Below are positions 41,714 to 53,702 of a stretch of 64,000 bases of DNA, in pieces. The notes below the pieces were generated by a model that was not told where the DNA came from, ran no database searches, and saw nothing but the letters and a program-made list of their open reading frames with translations. The position numbers and the translations under genes were made by a program. Source of the stretch: Candidatus Latescibacterota bacterium (lineage in GTDB: Bacteria > Latescibacterota > UBA2968 > GCA-2709665); contig JAGWBX010000009.1 of assembly GCA_021295655.1 (NCBI GenBank), forward strand, positions 56,618-120,617, given 5' to 3'. Position 1 is the stretch's first letter, and each line of letters begins with the position of its first letter.

Positions 41714-44700
41714 ATGGGTATTGACTCCATGACAAAGCTCATTGTTGAGTCCGTGATTCCAGCATTAATCGGCATTGTTCTCTCCCCCTTGGCGGTAGCC
41801 GACGCTTCGACGACGCCTGCCGACAGCATCCATTTCTGCGTGCCGTTCGACTACGAGCAGTGGCGGCGGGAGCACCCCCTCCCGGCGGCCAAGGTGGCGG
41901 CGGGAGCACCCCCTCCCGGCGGCCAAGGTGGCGGCGGACCTGAACGTGGGCGAACCCCGCACGGTGCGGATGATTTACTTCCTGCCCAACGACCGTCCTT
42001 TTCGGAAGGAAGTCATTGATTCCATAAGAGTCAGGATCCGGCAGGTTCAGAGCTTCATTGTCGACCAGATGGCGTCGAACGGGTACGGCAAGCTGAACTT
42101 GCGCGTTGAGACAAATGGGCGGGGAGAGCCGCTCGTGCATCGCGTGGATGGGCAGCACCTGGACAGCCACTATCTGGATAACACCCACGTTGTCTATGAC
42201 GAAATCGATCTGATCTTCAACCTAAAGGAGAACGTTTACCTGATCGTCGTTGACCACAGCATAAATGCAATCGGCCTGGGCGGAGGGCGCCGCGCGGGCG
42301 GAACCGGTGGAAGGCGAGGGAAGAGTGGTGGCAATGCGCTGGTTCCCGGCAACCTGAACTTTGAAACGGTTGCACACGAGCTGGGCCACGCCTGGGGCTT
42401 GAGGCACGATTTCCACGACGGTTCGTACATCATGTCGTACGGCCCGGGGAGGAGACGGTTGTCGGCTTGCCACGCCGAATTTTTAGCCGTGCATCCATAC
42501 TTCAATCCGAACAGCCGCGACGAATTCGAACAAAAGGACCGGTTGCCCACGGTCCGATTTACCTCGCCACATCAGGTGGCGACTCTGGAGGGCCATGAGT
42601 CCCCGGTCAATTCAGTGGTCTTTTCGCCCAGGGCGCCCGTCCTGGCCACAGGGTCCCGGGACAGGACGATCACGATATGGCATACGGAAACCTCAACACC
42701 GATTGCCGGCTTGGCCGGGCCTGAATCCGGGGTCAACTCGGTGGCCTTTTCGTCCGATGGCGCCACCCTGGCATCCGGGTCGTCCGACAAGACGATCCGG
42801 GTGTGGAATCTGGCGACCCGTGCCGAGATTGGACGCCTTATCGGACATGAAAAAGGTGTCAGGTCGGTGGCGTTTCCCGCTTCGGACAAAGACGTCCTCG
42901 CCTCCGGATCTGACGATGGCACGGTCATGTTGTGGGATCTGGCGACGAGGCAACCGATCTCCACGATGGAAGGACATGCTTCCAGAGTCAATTCGGCGGC
43001 GTTCTCGCCCGACAATGCCATCCTGGCATCGGGATCGCGGGATGGCACGGTGATACTATGGGACGTCGCGGCGGGGGAGCAGACGGCCACACTGGAAGCG
43101 CATGCATCAGGAGTATCCGCGGTGGCGTTTTCGCCCGATGGCGCCACGATCGCCTCCGGGTCATGGGATGACAAGGTCATCCTGTGGGACGTAAAGACGA
43201 GGCAGCAGATCGGTACCTTCGACGGGCATAGGGATAACGTGAACTCGTTGTCGTTTGCGGCCGGCGGCGCACTGCTGGCGTCCGGCTCAGAGGATGGTAC
43301 GGTCATTCTGTGGGCCGTTCTGAAAAGAGAACAGATCACCACGTTCGGTAGTCCAGGTGAGGTCCTTTCAGTGTCGTTTTCAGCCAGTGGTGCGCTACTC
43401 GCCGCCGGCGGAAGGGATGGCGCAGTCAGGCTGTGGGAGCTATCGGAGTGGACCGGGCCCCGGCCCTTCGCCCTGGAGATCATCTCTGGCGACCGGCAGC
43501 AGGGCGCGGCCGCGACTGAGTTACTTCAGCCCCTGACCGTGGAAGTTCGGGACCAGCAGGGAGTTCCGTTGCCGGACGCGGGCGTCACTTTCACGGTCAC
43601 GGCCGGAGAGGGCAAGCTCAGCGGCCGATTCACGGTGGAGCACACGACCACCGACGCCGATGGCCGGGCGAAGCTGATCCTTACTCTCGGTCCCGACCCG
43701 GGCTCGAACATTGTGGGCGTGTCCATAGGAGCTCGTGAACTGGCGACGTTTACAGCAACGGGCGTGGGCACGGCGGTGGCAGAACTGGACGGGGACTACC
43801 GGACCTGGCATCTGCCCCCGGCGGCGACGGTGCGTCTGGGGAAGGGCGCTCTCGGGCGAAGTGACCTGGCCGTGGTGCTTTCGGCGGATGGCCGCTATGT
43901 GGGGTGGCCAGCAACATCGGTGTATGGCTATACGAAGCGAACTCCTCCCGCGCCCTGGCGCTGCTTCCGGCGGCCGGTAACGTCTGGTCCGTTGCATTCT
44001 CCGGTCGCGGTATCCTGGCCGCAGGGTCCATTGGTGGCACGGTCGAACTCATGGATGCCGCCACAGGCACCCGTGTTGGAACGCTGAGGCAAAGTTCTGG
44101 CGTCACCGCAGCGGCCTTTTCACCCAACGGGGCTACTATTGTTTCTTCCTCACTGGATGGAACAATCAAACTGTGGGATGTAGAGACCGGAGAACAAGCC
44201 GCCACTCTGGTTGGACACACGGAACGGGTTAATACAACGTCGTTTTCGCCGGACGGCGCAATGCTCGCTTCGGCCGGAGGAAACGGTAATCCCACGGTCC
44301 GGCTGTGGGACGTGGCAAGCCAAGCTGAGGTCGCGGCGTTCAGGGACCATGAGAGTGAGGTGCGTTCTGTTTCGTTTTCTGCTCCCGACGGCGCCATCCT
44401 GGCTTCCGCGTCGTCACGTCTGGTCAAGCTGTGGGATGTAGCCGCACGGGAAGAGTTAGCCACACTCGACGGCCACACGGGTCAAGTCACTTCCGTGGCG
44501 TTTCTGCCAGGCAGCGCCGTCCTGGCTGCCGGCTCGTCGGATCGGTCGGTGCGAATATGGGAAGTGGCATCCGGAAAAGAGATTGCCACCCTCGAAGAGC
44601 ACACGAACTGGATCACGTCGGTTTCGGCGACTTTGTGCAGTTCGCGGGAAGGTTTGGATTGAGACAAGGCGACGAGAGGTACGACGTCCGGTTCGACCTG

Positions 44701-44772
44701 GACGGCAACGGCGCCATCGGGTTCAGCGATTTACTGATCTTTGCCGGCGCGTTTGGTAAAGAAGCCCCTTGA
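41714..44772 (+). pseudogene. Metzincin-like metalloprotease with WD40 propellers and dockerin-like tail, frame-shifted in three places
   Basis: Three frames together encode one protein. Frame one (from 41714 or the ATG at 41729) gives a signal peptide and FDYEQWRREHPLPAAKVAA. A 34-bp tandem duplication at 41862-41929 then shifts into frame two (to 44087): DLNVGEPRTVRMIYFLPNDRPF, the zinc motif HELGHAWGLRHD with Met-turn YIMSYG, seven or so WD40 repeats (LASGSxDxTVxLWD) and an Ig-like domain. Near 43896 the frame slips by one base (GTGGGGTGG where GTGGCGGTGG would keep YVAVASNIGVW) into a second WD40 block (to about 44620). A last slip leads into an F-rich EF-hand pair ending at 44772 (HVGFGDFVQFAGRFG, DLDGNGAIGFSDLLIFAGAFG). 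Assembly errors could explain the single-base slips but not the duplication as easily. Confidence 0.8.
41862..41929 (+). repeat. 34-bp perfect tandem duplication causing a frameshift
   Basis: Two identical 34-bp copies (41862-41895 and 41896-41929; unit begins GGCGGCGGGAGCACCCCCTC) are followed by the first eight bases of a third. Because 34 is not a multiple of three, the second copy moves the reading frame by one. Removing one copy joins the signal peptide frame exactly to the metalloprotease frame. Confidence 0.93.
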
Positions 44773-44893
44773 AACTCAAAACCCGCGTTCAAGGAAAGGA
44801 GGAAGTCAGAGCGGCGGTAAGTTGGGATGTACAGGTTGGTTTCACCAGCCGGGATGGCTGTGAACGGAGTCACTATACCAAGGAGAAGCTGAC

Positions 44894-45550
44894 GTGAATC
44901 ACCTGTCCAGATACATCATTGCCAGCGTCATCGCGCTGACAACGATAAATTTCCCTGCGCCGGTTCCTGCCCAGACCACGCTCGCCATCCGGGGCGGCTT
45001 GAGCCGTGCGACGATGAGCGGAATCGAGGACCTGGAAGATACTGCATTGAAAGCACGCACCGGCCTTTCAATCGGTGCTTCCGCGACCATCCCTATTCAG
45101 GACAACTTTAGCCTTCGACTCGATGGAGGTTACGTTCAGAAGGGCTACAGTGCCGAAGCCACCGGGTTAGAAGCAAACCTCTTTCTCGATTACATTGAGC
45201 TTTCGGGGCTGGGGGCCGTCAATCTGACGCCGTCCGGAAGTCCTGCTTCTGCACATTTGCTCATTGGCCCGTCGTTCGCGTTCAAGACCGGGTGCGAAGC
45301 GTCCGCTACCGTCAGCCTGGGAGGCGAAACCAGCAATGTCTCGGAGTCCTGCGGAGATAACGTAAGGGGTATCGATCTGGGAATAACCGGAGGGGTTGGC
45401 GCGGAGATGGCGGTTTCCGAACAGATGAGCCTCTCGGTAGATCTCCGCTACACCCTGGGGCTGCTTTCGGTTGACGCGACCGGCGACGACGACATCAAGA
45501 ACCGAAACCTTACGCTTCAGGTCGGCGTTGGCTTTCCCATCGGAGAATAG
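44894..45550 (+). CDS. Outer-membrane beta-barrel protein (PorT/OmpA-barrel-like)
   Basis: A 218-residue exported protein with a signal peptide (ending FPAPVPAQTT). It then shows alternating strands typical of an eight-stranded outer-membrane barrel: LAIRGGLSRATM, LSIGASATIPIQDNFSLRLDGGYVQKGY, LGAVNLTP, LLIGPSFAFK, and the closing MSLSVDLRYTLGLLSV and LQVGVGFPI. Two Cys may form a disulfide in an external loop. It is alone, followed by a strong terminator. The family is broad and function cannot be assigned further. Confidence 0.8.
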   Translation: MNHLSRYIIASVIALTTINFPAPVPAQTTLAIRGGLSRATMSGIEDLEDTALKARTGLSIGASATIPIQDNFSLRLDGGYVQKGYSAEATGLEANLFLDYIELSGLGAVNLTPSGSPASAHLLIGPSFAFKTGCEASATVSLGGETSNVSESCGDNVRGIDLGITGGVGAEMAVSEQMSLSVDLRYTLGLLSVDATGDDDIKNRNLTLQVGVGFPIGE

Positions 45551-45583
45551 GGAATAATCGTTCGAAGCCGGCAATATTCATTA

Positions 45584-45626
45584 ACAGATCGTGCGATCGA
45601 ATTATCCGGTCACACGATCTGTTTTT
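45584..45626 (+). terminator. Rho-independent terminator after the barrel gene
   Basis: A perfect 10-bp stem (ACAGATCGTG, 45584-45593, with CACGATCTGT, 45613-45622) encloses a 19-base loop and is followed by TTTT. It lies 33 bp after the barrel protein stop and also separates it from the converging Nramp-like gene. Confidence 0.85.
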
Positions 45627-45664
45627 CCTGTGCGAATGTCATTGTTCGGGGGGATGCAGGGCGA

Positions 45665-46912
45665 CTATCCGCCCAGAATCGGGCCGAGCGTGGCGAGGAT
45701 TTTCTTCACGCCGGTGTAACCGAAGAACAGGAGGGTGGTAATGAGGACGGCGTTGATGACCGGGTGGCTCTTGAAGCCCGGTCCCACCCAGTCCGTCCTG
45801 TTGTTCATCAGCAACAGGGTTAGCGCCACCAGCGGCAGGAAGAACGAACCCAGGACGGCATAGGTAAGCTGGACCTCCGCCACGGATCCCCACAACAGCA
45901 CGAGGGGCACAATTGCGAGGCCGACCAGGTACGCGCGGTAGGGCGTGGACCGTGTGATGTCCGATTTTTGAAAGGCTTCGGGGGAGACCCCTTTTCGCAG
46001 GGCGAGGAAATTCGCGAACATATACGGATCGCTCTGCCAGACGCCCAGCAAGCTGGAAAAAACCGCGCCCCAGAAGCCCAGCAGGAAAGCCCATTTGCCC
46101 GGCGCTCCGAGCGCCAGTTCCAGCTGGCTGGACAGGATGAGCGCCAGGGACGCGCCTCTTCCGTCCAGCGCGACGCGCGACCCGATAATGACCATCGCAA
46201 CGCCGAACAGCGCGGTGACGGTATACCCCACGGCCAAATCGACGCGACAGGATGTCACGCCCTCGCGGCCCGTCCTGCCGGTTTCACGAATCCAGTAACC
46301 GTAGGACAGGAGGGTAACCGTACCGCCCACGCCTCCCAGCACGCCCAGCGTCCAGCCCACGCCGCCGGCCGGGATGGCGGGAAAGAACAAACCTCTGGCC
46401 AGAGCGTTCCAATCCGGTCCCAGCAGCAGGGCGGTGAGCAGAACCGTAACGAACATCAGCCCGATGCAGGCCGACATCAGAACTTCAAACACGCGGAACC
46501 CGCCAATCCAGACCAGGGCCAGGCCGACCAGGGAGTGGAGGATGCCCCAGACAATCTTGGACGTGGCCGGATCGCCAAGGGGAAGCAGACCGGTGCCCGC
46601 CACGCCGCAGGCCGTTACCAGCGCGCCGCCTACCGAGAAGCTCCAGATGATAAGGTAGACGATGAAGACCCACTGCACCCATGCGCCGAGCCGGTGGACC
46701 CAGCCTTCCAGCATCGTGGTGCCGGTGGCCATCTGCCAGCGGGCGATGCCCTCGTTCAGGGTCCATTTGAGCAGCGCGCCGATCACGGCCGCCCACGCGA
46801 TGCCAACGCCGATCCTGGAACCGGCCAGGCTGGCCGTCAGCAGGTCTCCCGCGCCAACGCCCGTGGCGGCCATCAAGATGCCGGGAAGAATGAGAGCGGG
46901 TCTGAAACGCAC
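45665..46912 (-). CDS. Nramp-related divalent metal transporter with an altered TM1 motif
   Basis: A 415-residue, 11-helix membrane protein of the Nramp/SLC11 superfamily, likely importing Mn2+, Fe2+ or another divalent ion. TM1 reads ILMAATGVGAGDLLTASLAGS where canonical Nramps have the metal-binding DPGN. GALLKWTLNEGIARWQMATGTTMLEGW matches a subgroup common in planctomycetes and relatives. Other helices are of normal length. I chose the GTG at 46912 (start of VRFRPALILPG) because the longer frame to a TTG at 46996 adds 28 residues with no family support. It stands alone, divergent from the TPR gene. Confidence 0.85.
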   Translation of the reverse strand: MRFRPALILPGILMAATGVGAGDLLTASLAGSRIGVGIAWAAVIGALLKWTLNEGIARWQMATGTTMLEGWVHRLGAWVQWVFIVYLIIWSFSVGGALVTACGVAGTGLLPLGDPATSKIVWGILHSLVGLALVWIGGFRVFEVLMSACIGLMFVTVLLTALLLGPDWNALARGLFFPAIPAGGVGWTLGVLGGVGGTVTLLSYGYWIRETGRTGREGVTSCRVDLAVGYTVTALFGVAMVIIGSRVALDGRGASLALILSSQLELALGAPGKWAFLLGFWGAVFSSLLGVWQSDPYMFANFLALRKGVSPEAFQKSDITRSTPYRAYLVGLAIVPLVLLWGSVAEVQLTYAVLGSFFLPLVALTLLLMNNRTDWVGPGFKSHPVINAVLITTLLFFGYTGVKKILATLGPILGG

Positions 46913-47024
46913 GCGAAATCCGGGGTTTGGGTTTACAACAAGACGGCAGGCAATCGGGACCACTAAATTAGGTGGCGGAGAGAACCCGTCAAGCAAAAAA
47001 CGCGGTCCATCGACGAATTGGCGC

Positions 47025-47053
47025 TTGACACGTTGCCGGCGGATTTCTATAAT
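47025..47053 (+). promoter_or_regulatory. Perfect-consensus sigma70 promoter for the TPR-enolase genes
   Basis: TTGACA (47025-47030) and TATAAT (47048-47053) with an ideal 17-bp spacer. Transcription would start near 47060, about 20 nt before the TPR lipoprotein ATG at 47082. It fits high basal expression of the downstream enolase. Confidence 0.88.
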
Positions 47054-47081
47054 TCAGCCACTTCCCGGAGACAATGTCGCG

Positions 47082-49459
<2,378 letters not shown>

Positions 49460-49470
49460 GTGCGTGCTTA

Positions 49471-50205
49471 TTGAAAACACCTCTGTTACAAATCGCGCCT
49501 TCCGGTGAGCGGAGGCGGCTCAGCGAGTCCAGTCGTCGCCGGCTTCAGGCGGTTTACGACCAGGTGCCGGCGGTTTCGTGCCACTGCGACCGGCTGGGAC
49601 AGTGTTGCGAACTCACGAAGGAAGAAATGGAAGCTGATTTCGCGACCATGTATCCGCTCTATGCGGTCGAGTATCTGAACATCGTGGACTACGTGCGGGA
49701 CCATTTCGACGCTGGACAACGCGACGCTTTACTGGGTATAACGGAGGAGCGGCCGGTGCGCTGCCCGTTTGTGACCGCCGACGGGGGATGTTCGATCTAC
49801 CCGGTTCGTCCGCTGGTCTGCCGGACCTACGGGGTGTTGAGCCGCGAAGCGGTGGAAGAAACGGCGCGCGGCGCCCGCGGCAAGGTGTCCGCGCAGTGGG
49901 TCTCGTCGTTTCTGTTTACGGAACGCCACACGGTCTGCCCGCACACCCGCACGCAGGCGCCCGAAAAACTGGCGACGCATGCGCAGAACATGGTTCGATT
50001 CAACTACGAGAGGGAATTGCTGGCGCTGGGGAGAGAGACGGAGCGCCTTGAGGACGCCCGTGCGGCCTTGCTGTTGGCCGTCACCGGTCTGAAGCGGGTG
50101 ACGCGATGGACCTGGGGCGGATACAACGTGTTGCTTCGGGCGCCGTTTGCCTGGCTGAAGCGACACTTTGCAGGCTACTGGCGCCGGTCCGCGCTGGCGG
50201 AGTAG
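49471..50205 (+). CDS. YkgJ-family Cys-cluster protein (putative zinc/iron-chelating)
   Basis: A 244-residue protein with the UPF0153/YkgJ metal-binding cluster: SCHCDRLGQCCELTKEE near residue 36, then CPFVTADGGCSIYPVRPLVCRTYG near 95-118, and a further Cys in HTVCPHT. These Cys are thought to chelate Zn or Fe; no enzyme activity is known for the family. The C-terminal 60 residues are Arg-rich and amphipathic. The start is TTG at 49471, 11 bp after the enolase stop, so it probably belongs to the same transcript. Confidence 0.83.
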   Translation: MKTPLLQIAPSGERRRLSESSRRRLQAVYDQVPAVSCHCDRLGQCCELTKEEMEADFATMYPLYAVEYLNIVDYVRDHFDAGQRDALLGITEERPVRCPFVTADGGCSIYPVRPLVCRTYGVLSREAVEETARGARGKVSAQWVSSFLFTERHTVCPHTRTQAPEKLATHAQNMVRFNYERELLALGRETERLEDARAALLLAVTGLKRVTRWTWGGYNVLLRAPFAWLKRHFAGYWRRSALAE

Positions 50206-50247
50206 CGTGAGGGATATCCGGGAAGGGGCTAATGGCAGGTCGGTGGC

Positions 50248-51846
50248 TCACGGCGACCTGCCGAAATTTCGTGCGAACATAATGAAATCTGAGAATGACA
50301 CCGTGCCGTCCCCATCCAGGTCAAACGACGGGTCGAAACCCGGTCGGCCTGCTGATTTGCCGAATCCCGCGGCGAATGCGATGAAATCCGAAAAACCGAC
50401 CGTGCCGCTGGCGTCGAAGTCCGCGGCTGCAGGGGCGTCGCCCGCGCGTGCCGCGAGTGAGAGGGTGTAAGCGTGGGCGCCGGGGGACGTGCGCGTGACG
50501 GCCAATGCGGTTGGCGAGTTGCCGTAGAGACCGATGCGGCGAGGGAGGCCGCGCCGGACCGGGACGGCGGCGACGTCGTGCGAGTCGTCTCGCTCGGACA
50601 CCAGCGTCACAAGCAGGTCGCTGTCGCTTCTGACGTCCAGGGAAAGGCCAGGCGGACCTGACGAACGCGGCACGATGTAGTCGATGCCCCAGAGCTGGAG
50701 GGCGCCGCCAATATCGTTGGCAGGAACCGAGACGGTATCCCTTCTGACCGGTCCGATAGTGAGATCGCGGAATCCCAGATCGCCCCCGTCGTTGACGAAC
50801 ACGGCTGCCGCCCAATCTGCCCAGAATTGATCGAACCGTTCCCTTGCGCCGACGGATTCAAGGGTGCGATTGAAGCCGTCAATGCCGTTTGCCGGTTCGG
50901 CGACGAGACGCGCGACGGCCGTATCGCCGTAGCGCTGGGCGAAGTAGGTCATCAGCAGAAAGGTCTGGTCGAAGAGGAAAGGCAGGAAATCGCCCTCTGA
51001 CCAGCTGGCCGCATCCGTCAGGCCGGTATTCGGCGGTACAGGCAGGTTGGGGTCCGGAGATCTGAGCAGATTGGGAACGCCCAGGTAGTTCCGCGCAACC
51101 TCTCCGGTGGTGTTTTTGTAACCGCAAGCCAGTTCGGCGTATTCCGAACAGCCCTCGTCCACCCATCTGTCTTCGTCGGGATCGCCGTTCCAGTGCAGCA
51201 TGTGCTGGAACTCGTGGGCAAGGGTCGCGCGGGCCAGGTCGCTGTTCAGGTCCAGGGGGTCGCTGTCGATGTAGAGTATTTCCCTGCCGACCGGCGACGC
51301 CTGATTCGCGGTATCGTAATAACCCAGGATCGTGCCGCTCAGGATACTGTCCATAATATCCAGCAGCACGATTACGACCCGTGGGTCGCCGTCCGCGTCG
51401 GGCGGGGGACCGAAGATTTCGATATCGATGGAATAAATGCCGCGATCGGGATACCGGGGGGTGGACCGGTCGAAAGCGCGGCTGAGGGACGTCAGGGCTG
51501 CCGGCGTAACGCGCGAACCACCCCAGATTTCGTCCTCCACGAAGATATAGCAGTGTTCGCCCTTCAGGCGGCAGGTCGTCGTCGTGAGGTAGTAGGGATC
51601 GGTACCGGGAAGCGCGGCGAAATTGAAGACACGAACGGTCAGGGGGTCGCCAACGTCAAACGTTTCGGCGGCCGTTCTTTTAGCCGCCGAGACGGGATGC
51701 GGTCGTGAGGGCAGAAAGGGCGTGCCGCAGCGGGCTTCAGGGCCTGCGAACGCCGCGGTCCTGAACAGCAGGCAAAGCACAATCCCTGCGGCGGCAGGAA
51801 GCCGGACGCAAGGCAATACGGTAGGAGCCAGGCTGTTTCGGTCCAT
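50248..51846 (-). CDS. M30-like zinc peptidase with C-terminal dockerin-like EF-hand tail
   Basis: A 532-residue secreted peptidase with a signal peptide (AAAGIVLCLLFRTAAFAG). The zinc motif is His211-Glu212-x2-His215 in LAHEFQHMLHWNGD, followed by WVDEGCSEYAE with the likely third ligand or catalytic Glu, as in hyicolysin-type M30 enzymes. A beta-sandwich follows. The last 60 residues are two F-rich EF-hand repeats, DFDASGTVGFSDFIAFAAGFG and DLDGDGTVSFSDFIMFARNFG, closely like those at 30521, 33846 and 44772. It converges on the YkgJ gene and is the last of a minus-strand run of secreted proteins. Confidence 0.87.
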   Translation of the reverse strand: MDRNSLAPTVLPCVRLPAAAGIVLCLLFRTAAFAGPEARCGTPFLPSRPHPVSAAKRTAAETFDVGDPLTVRVFNFAALPGTDPYYLTTTTCRLKGEHCYIFVEDEIWGGSRVTPAALTSLSRAFDRSTPRYPDRGIYSIDIEIFGPPPDADGDPRVVIVLLDIMDSILSGTILGYYDTANQASPVGREILYIDSDPLDLNSDLARATLAHEFQHMLHWNGDPDEDRWVDEGCSEYAELACGYKNTTGEVARNYLGVPNLLRSPDPNLPVPPNTGLTDAASWSEGDFLPFLFDQTFLLMTYFAQRYGDTAVARLVAEPANGIDGFNRTLESVGARERFDQFWADWAAAVFVNDGGDLGFRDLTIGPVRRDTVSVPANDIGGALQLWGIDYIVPRSSGPPGLSLDVRSDSDLLVTLVSERDDSHDVAAVPVRRGLPRRIGLYGNSPTALAVTRTSPGAHAYTLSLAARAGDAPAAADFDASGTVGFSDFIAFAAGFGKSAGRPGFDPSFDLDGDGTVSFSDFIMFARNFGRSP

Positions 51847-51890
51847 TCACGAGTGTCGGGAAATTTTTCGGTGCGTATGGGATTCAGGTC

Positions 51891-52538
51891 TCAGAAGCCG
51901 CGTTGGATGCTTGCGTAAAGGCCGCCTCGAGGGTCAACCAGAAACTTGACGCCAGTGTCCCGTGTGCGGCTCTTCCGTGCGATGGAAGCCGCATTGAGAG
52001 CGCTTGCGAACCGGTTGAGAATCAGGCCGCCTATGAACAGGAGCGCTTTCTGTTCAGCGGAAGTGGCCTTGCTCCTCAGATCCAGGAATTCGATCCGGGA
52101 GGCCTCCGCATCCCACTCCCAGATCCGGTCCCCGGTTTCAGTTCGTATATCGGCATGTTCGCCGGCGAGAAAGCGTTCCCGCCGGTTTCGTTCATAGATG
52201 CTTTCGAAGTCTCCCACTTCCTTGATAAAGGACTCGGGCAGGTTCTTCAGGCGAATGCCTGCGTGGGCCGCGGCATGGGCGTGATACGCATCGACGCGAT
52301 AGGACTCAAGGAACCGGAACGTGGCCATGCCGGACCAGAAGATGCCTTCCGTGACCAGAAAGAAGCGCGCAGACCGGCGTCCGCCGGCGTAGAACTCGCC
52401 CAGTCCCGGCAGTACGAGCGATAACACCGCCGCGCCGGCCGGCGACTTGCCCGCGGCGTGCGCGGCCGAAGGCATGCCGACCAGAAGGAGGGACAGGACC
52501 GTGCGATAGACGAGGACTTTCGGGAATGTCTTTGCCAT
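51891..52538 (-). CDS. DUF5683-like small membrane protein
   Basis: A 215-residue protein with a signal peptide (ending PSAAHAAGK), then AVLSLVLPGLGEFYAGGRRSARFFLVTEGIFW, a hydrophobic hairpin typical of the DUF5683 group, and a second hydrophobic segment near the C-terminus (ALLFIGGLILNRFASALNAASIA). Its role is unknown. It is a paralogue of the next upstream gene (52574), sharing the PGLGE(F/L)YAG motif and overall plan, with a 35-bp gap. The two and the peptidase-barrel gene lie on one strand and may be co-transcribed. Confidence 0.7.
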   Translation of the reverse strand: MAKTFPKVLVYRTVLSLLLVGMPSAAHAAGKSPAGAAVLSLVLPGLGEFYAGGRRSARFFLVTEGIFWSGMATFRFLESYRVDAYHAHAAAHAGIRLKNLPESFIKEVGDFESIYERNRRERFLAGEHADIRTETGDRIWEWDAEASRIEFLDLRSKATSAEQKALLFIGGLILNRFASALNAASIARKSRTRDTGVKFLVDPRGGLYASIQRGF

Positions 52539-52573
52539 CTCTTCGGCTTTGTAAAAAACGCGTGGCCCGGGGA

Positions 52574-53305
52574 TCAGAACAGAACGTGGAATGCCACTTC
52601 GGCCCGGTCCGGTCGGGGCGAAATCGACAATTGCGCGGACCGTACGCGTAATGCGGCATGGATGGAACTCGCAATGCGATTGACAACGGTCAGACCCACG
52701 ATCACCGAGGCGCGTTTGAGGAGTTTGTTGCTTTCGTTGCGCTGATTCTCGTAGTCGATACGCTGATTGGAGTCCACGTTGCCGTTTCCGGTCTCGAAGC
52801 CAACGTTACTGACGTCCCGCCAGCCGAATACGAACTGATCGTACTTGCCGATCATCTCGTAGTATTGCTGGGTGTCCACCCTGTGGCATCCCTCCAGAGC
52901 GCGTTTGCAGGGCAGGGTCTCGGTCTCAATATATGGCGCGCCTCTGGCCTGGTTGTAGGCCTGCCATTCCCGATACCGGTTTTCGTCCCAGTTCCGATCG
53001 GCAAAGGTCCGGAATTCAGCCTTGAGGTCATTGCCTTTGCTTCGCCAGCGCAGATAGTTGAACCAGGTGAGCGCTTCGATCCCCAGGAAAACAGCCGCCC
53101 GCTTCGGCTCGCCTGCGTAGAGTTCGCCCAGACCCGGAACCACAAGAGACATCGCAAAGGCGAGTCTGGGCGACTTCCCCCCGGTTGGCAGCGGGTCCTC
53201 GTCCTGCAGCCACAGATTCGCGCTGGAGTAGAGGTTGTCGGGCCGGTCAGCGGCATGGATCGGGAGAACGGTCAGCAGGATCATGAAAGGGATAACACGG
53301 AACAA
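52574..53305 (-). CDS. DUF5683-like small membrane protein (paralogue)
   Basis: A 243-residue protein starting at TTG (53303-53305) with AGGAG six bases upstream; the longer open frame begins inside repeat DNA. The signal peptide ends VLPIHAADR. The family motif is LAFAMSLVVPGLGELYAGEPKRAAVFLGIEALTWF, and a hydrophobic C-terminal segment follows (ASVIVGLTVVNRIASSIHAA). It resembles the 51891 protein throughout. Proteins of this kind are usually encoded beside outer-membrane or gliding/secretion components in FCB bacteria, but their job is not known. Confidence 0.7.
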   Translation of the reverse strand: MFRVIPFMILLTVLPIHAADRPDNLYSSANLWLQDEDPLPTGGKSPRLAFAMSLVVPGLGELYAGEPKRAAVFLGIEALTWFNYLRWRSKGNDLKAEFRTFADRNWDENRYREWQAYNQARGAPYIETETLPCKRALEGCHRVDTQQYYEMIGKYDQFVFGWRDVSNVGFETGNGNVDSNQRIDYENQRNESNKLLKRASVIVGLTVVNRIASSIHAALRVRSAQLSISPRPDRAEVAFHVLF

Positions 53306-53702
53306 GAAGTACTCCTGTCGAAAAAAGCTGTCAGCATTCAGCAATCAGCCGTCAGCTTGAAGCAAAAGGCGACAACCGATACCGAGAAACAAACAACCGT
53401 CAGCGATCAGCCAGAATCGAAAATCAAGAACCTGACACCAGTGCGTACACAGCGCGAATTTCAGCGCCGTTGTTGTCGTTGCAGGGGCGGTTCGAGAACC
53501 GCCCTCATACCGGCGCAGGATCTGCGACGCGCGAGACCTACCCCTAACCCCCTTCCTGAAGGAAGGGGAAACTGTCATCGCTTGATGGACGCCTGGTTTT
53601 GCTCCCCCTCTCCCCCTGGGAGAGGGGGCCGGGGGGTGAGGGTCTCCCCCTCTCCCCCTGGGAGAGGGGGCCGGGGGGTGAGGTCGTCTCCCCGCCTTTC
53701 GT
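53306..53702. repeat. Repeat-rich spacer: palindrome plus two 42-bp tandem GC repeats
   Basis: No gene is present. 53486-53503 is a perfect palindrome (GGCGGTTC, GA, GAACCGCC). 53602-53643 and 53644-53685 are two nearly identical 42-bp units, each an inverted repeat of C-rich and G-rich blocks (CTCCCCCTCTCCCCCTGGGA, then its complement). Such units are common intergenic repeats in environmental genomes and would form stable hairpins in transcripts of the minus-strand genes. Confidence 0.8.

Noticed and set aside
45968..46966. Plus-strand frame of 332 codons opposite the Nramp-like gene
   Set aside because: Antisense of a membrane protein gene; its translation is Gln/Asn/Arg-rich and lacks motifs.
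53602..53687. Tandem GC-rich repeats as a possible CRISPR or origin
   Set aside because: Only two units with no spacers; each unit is itself palindromic, matching common intergenic hairpin repeats.
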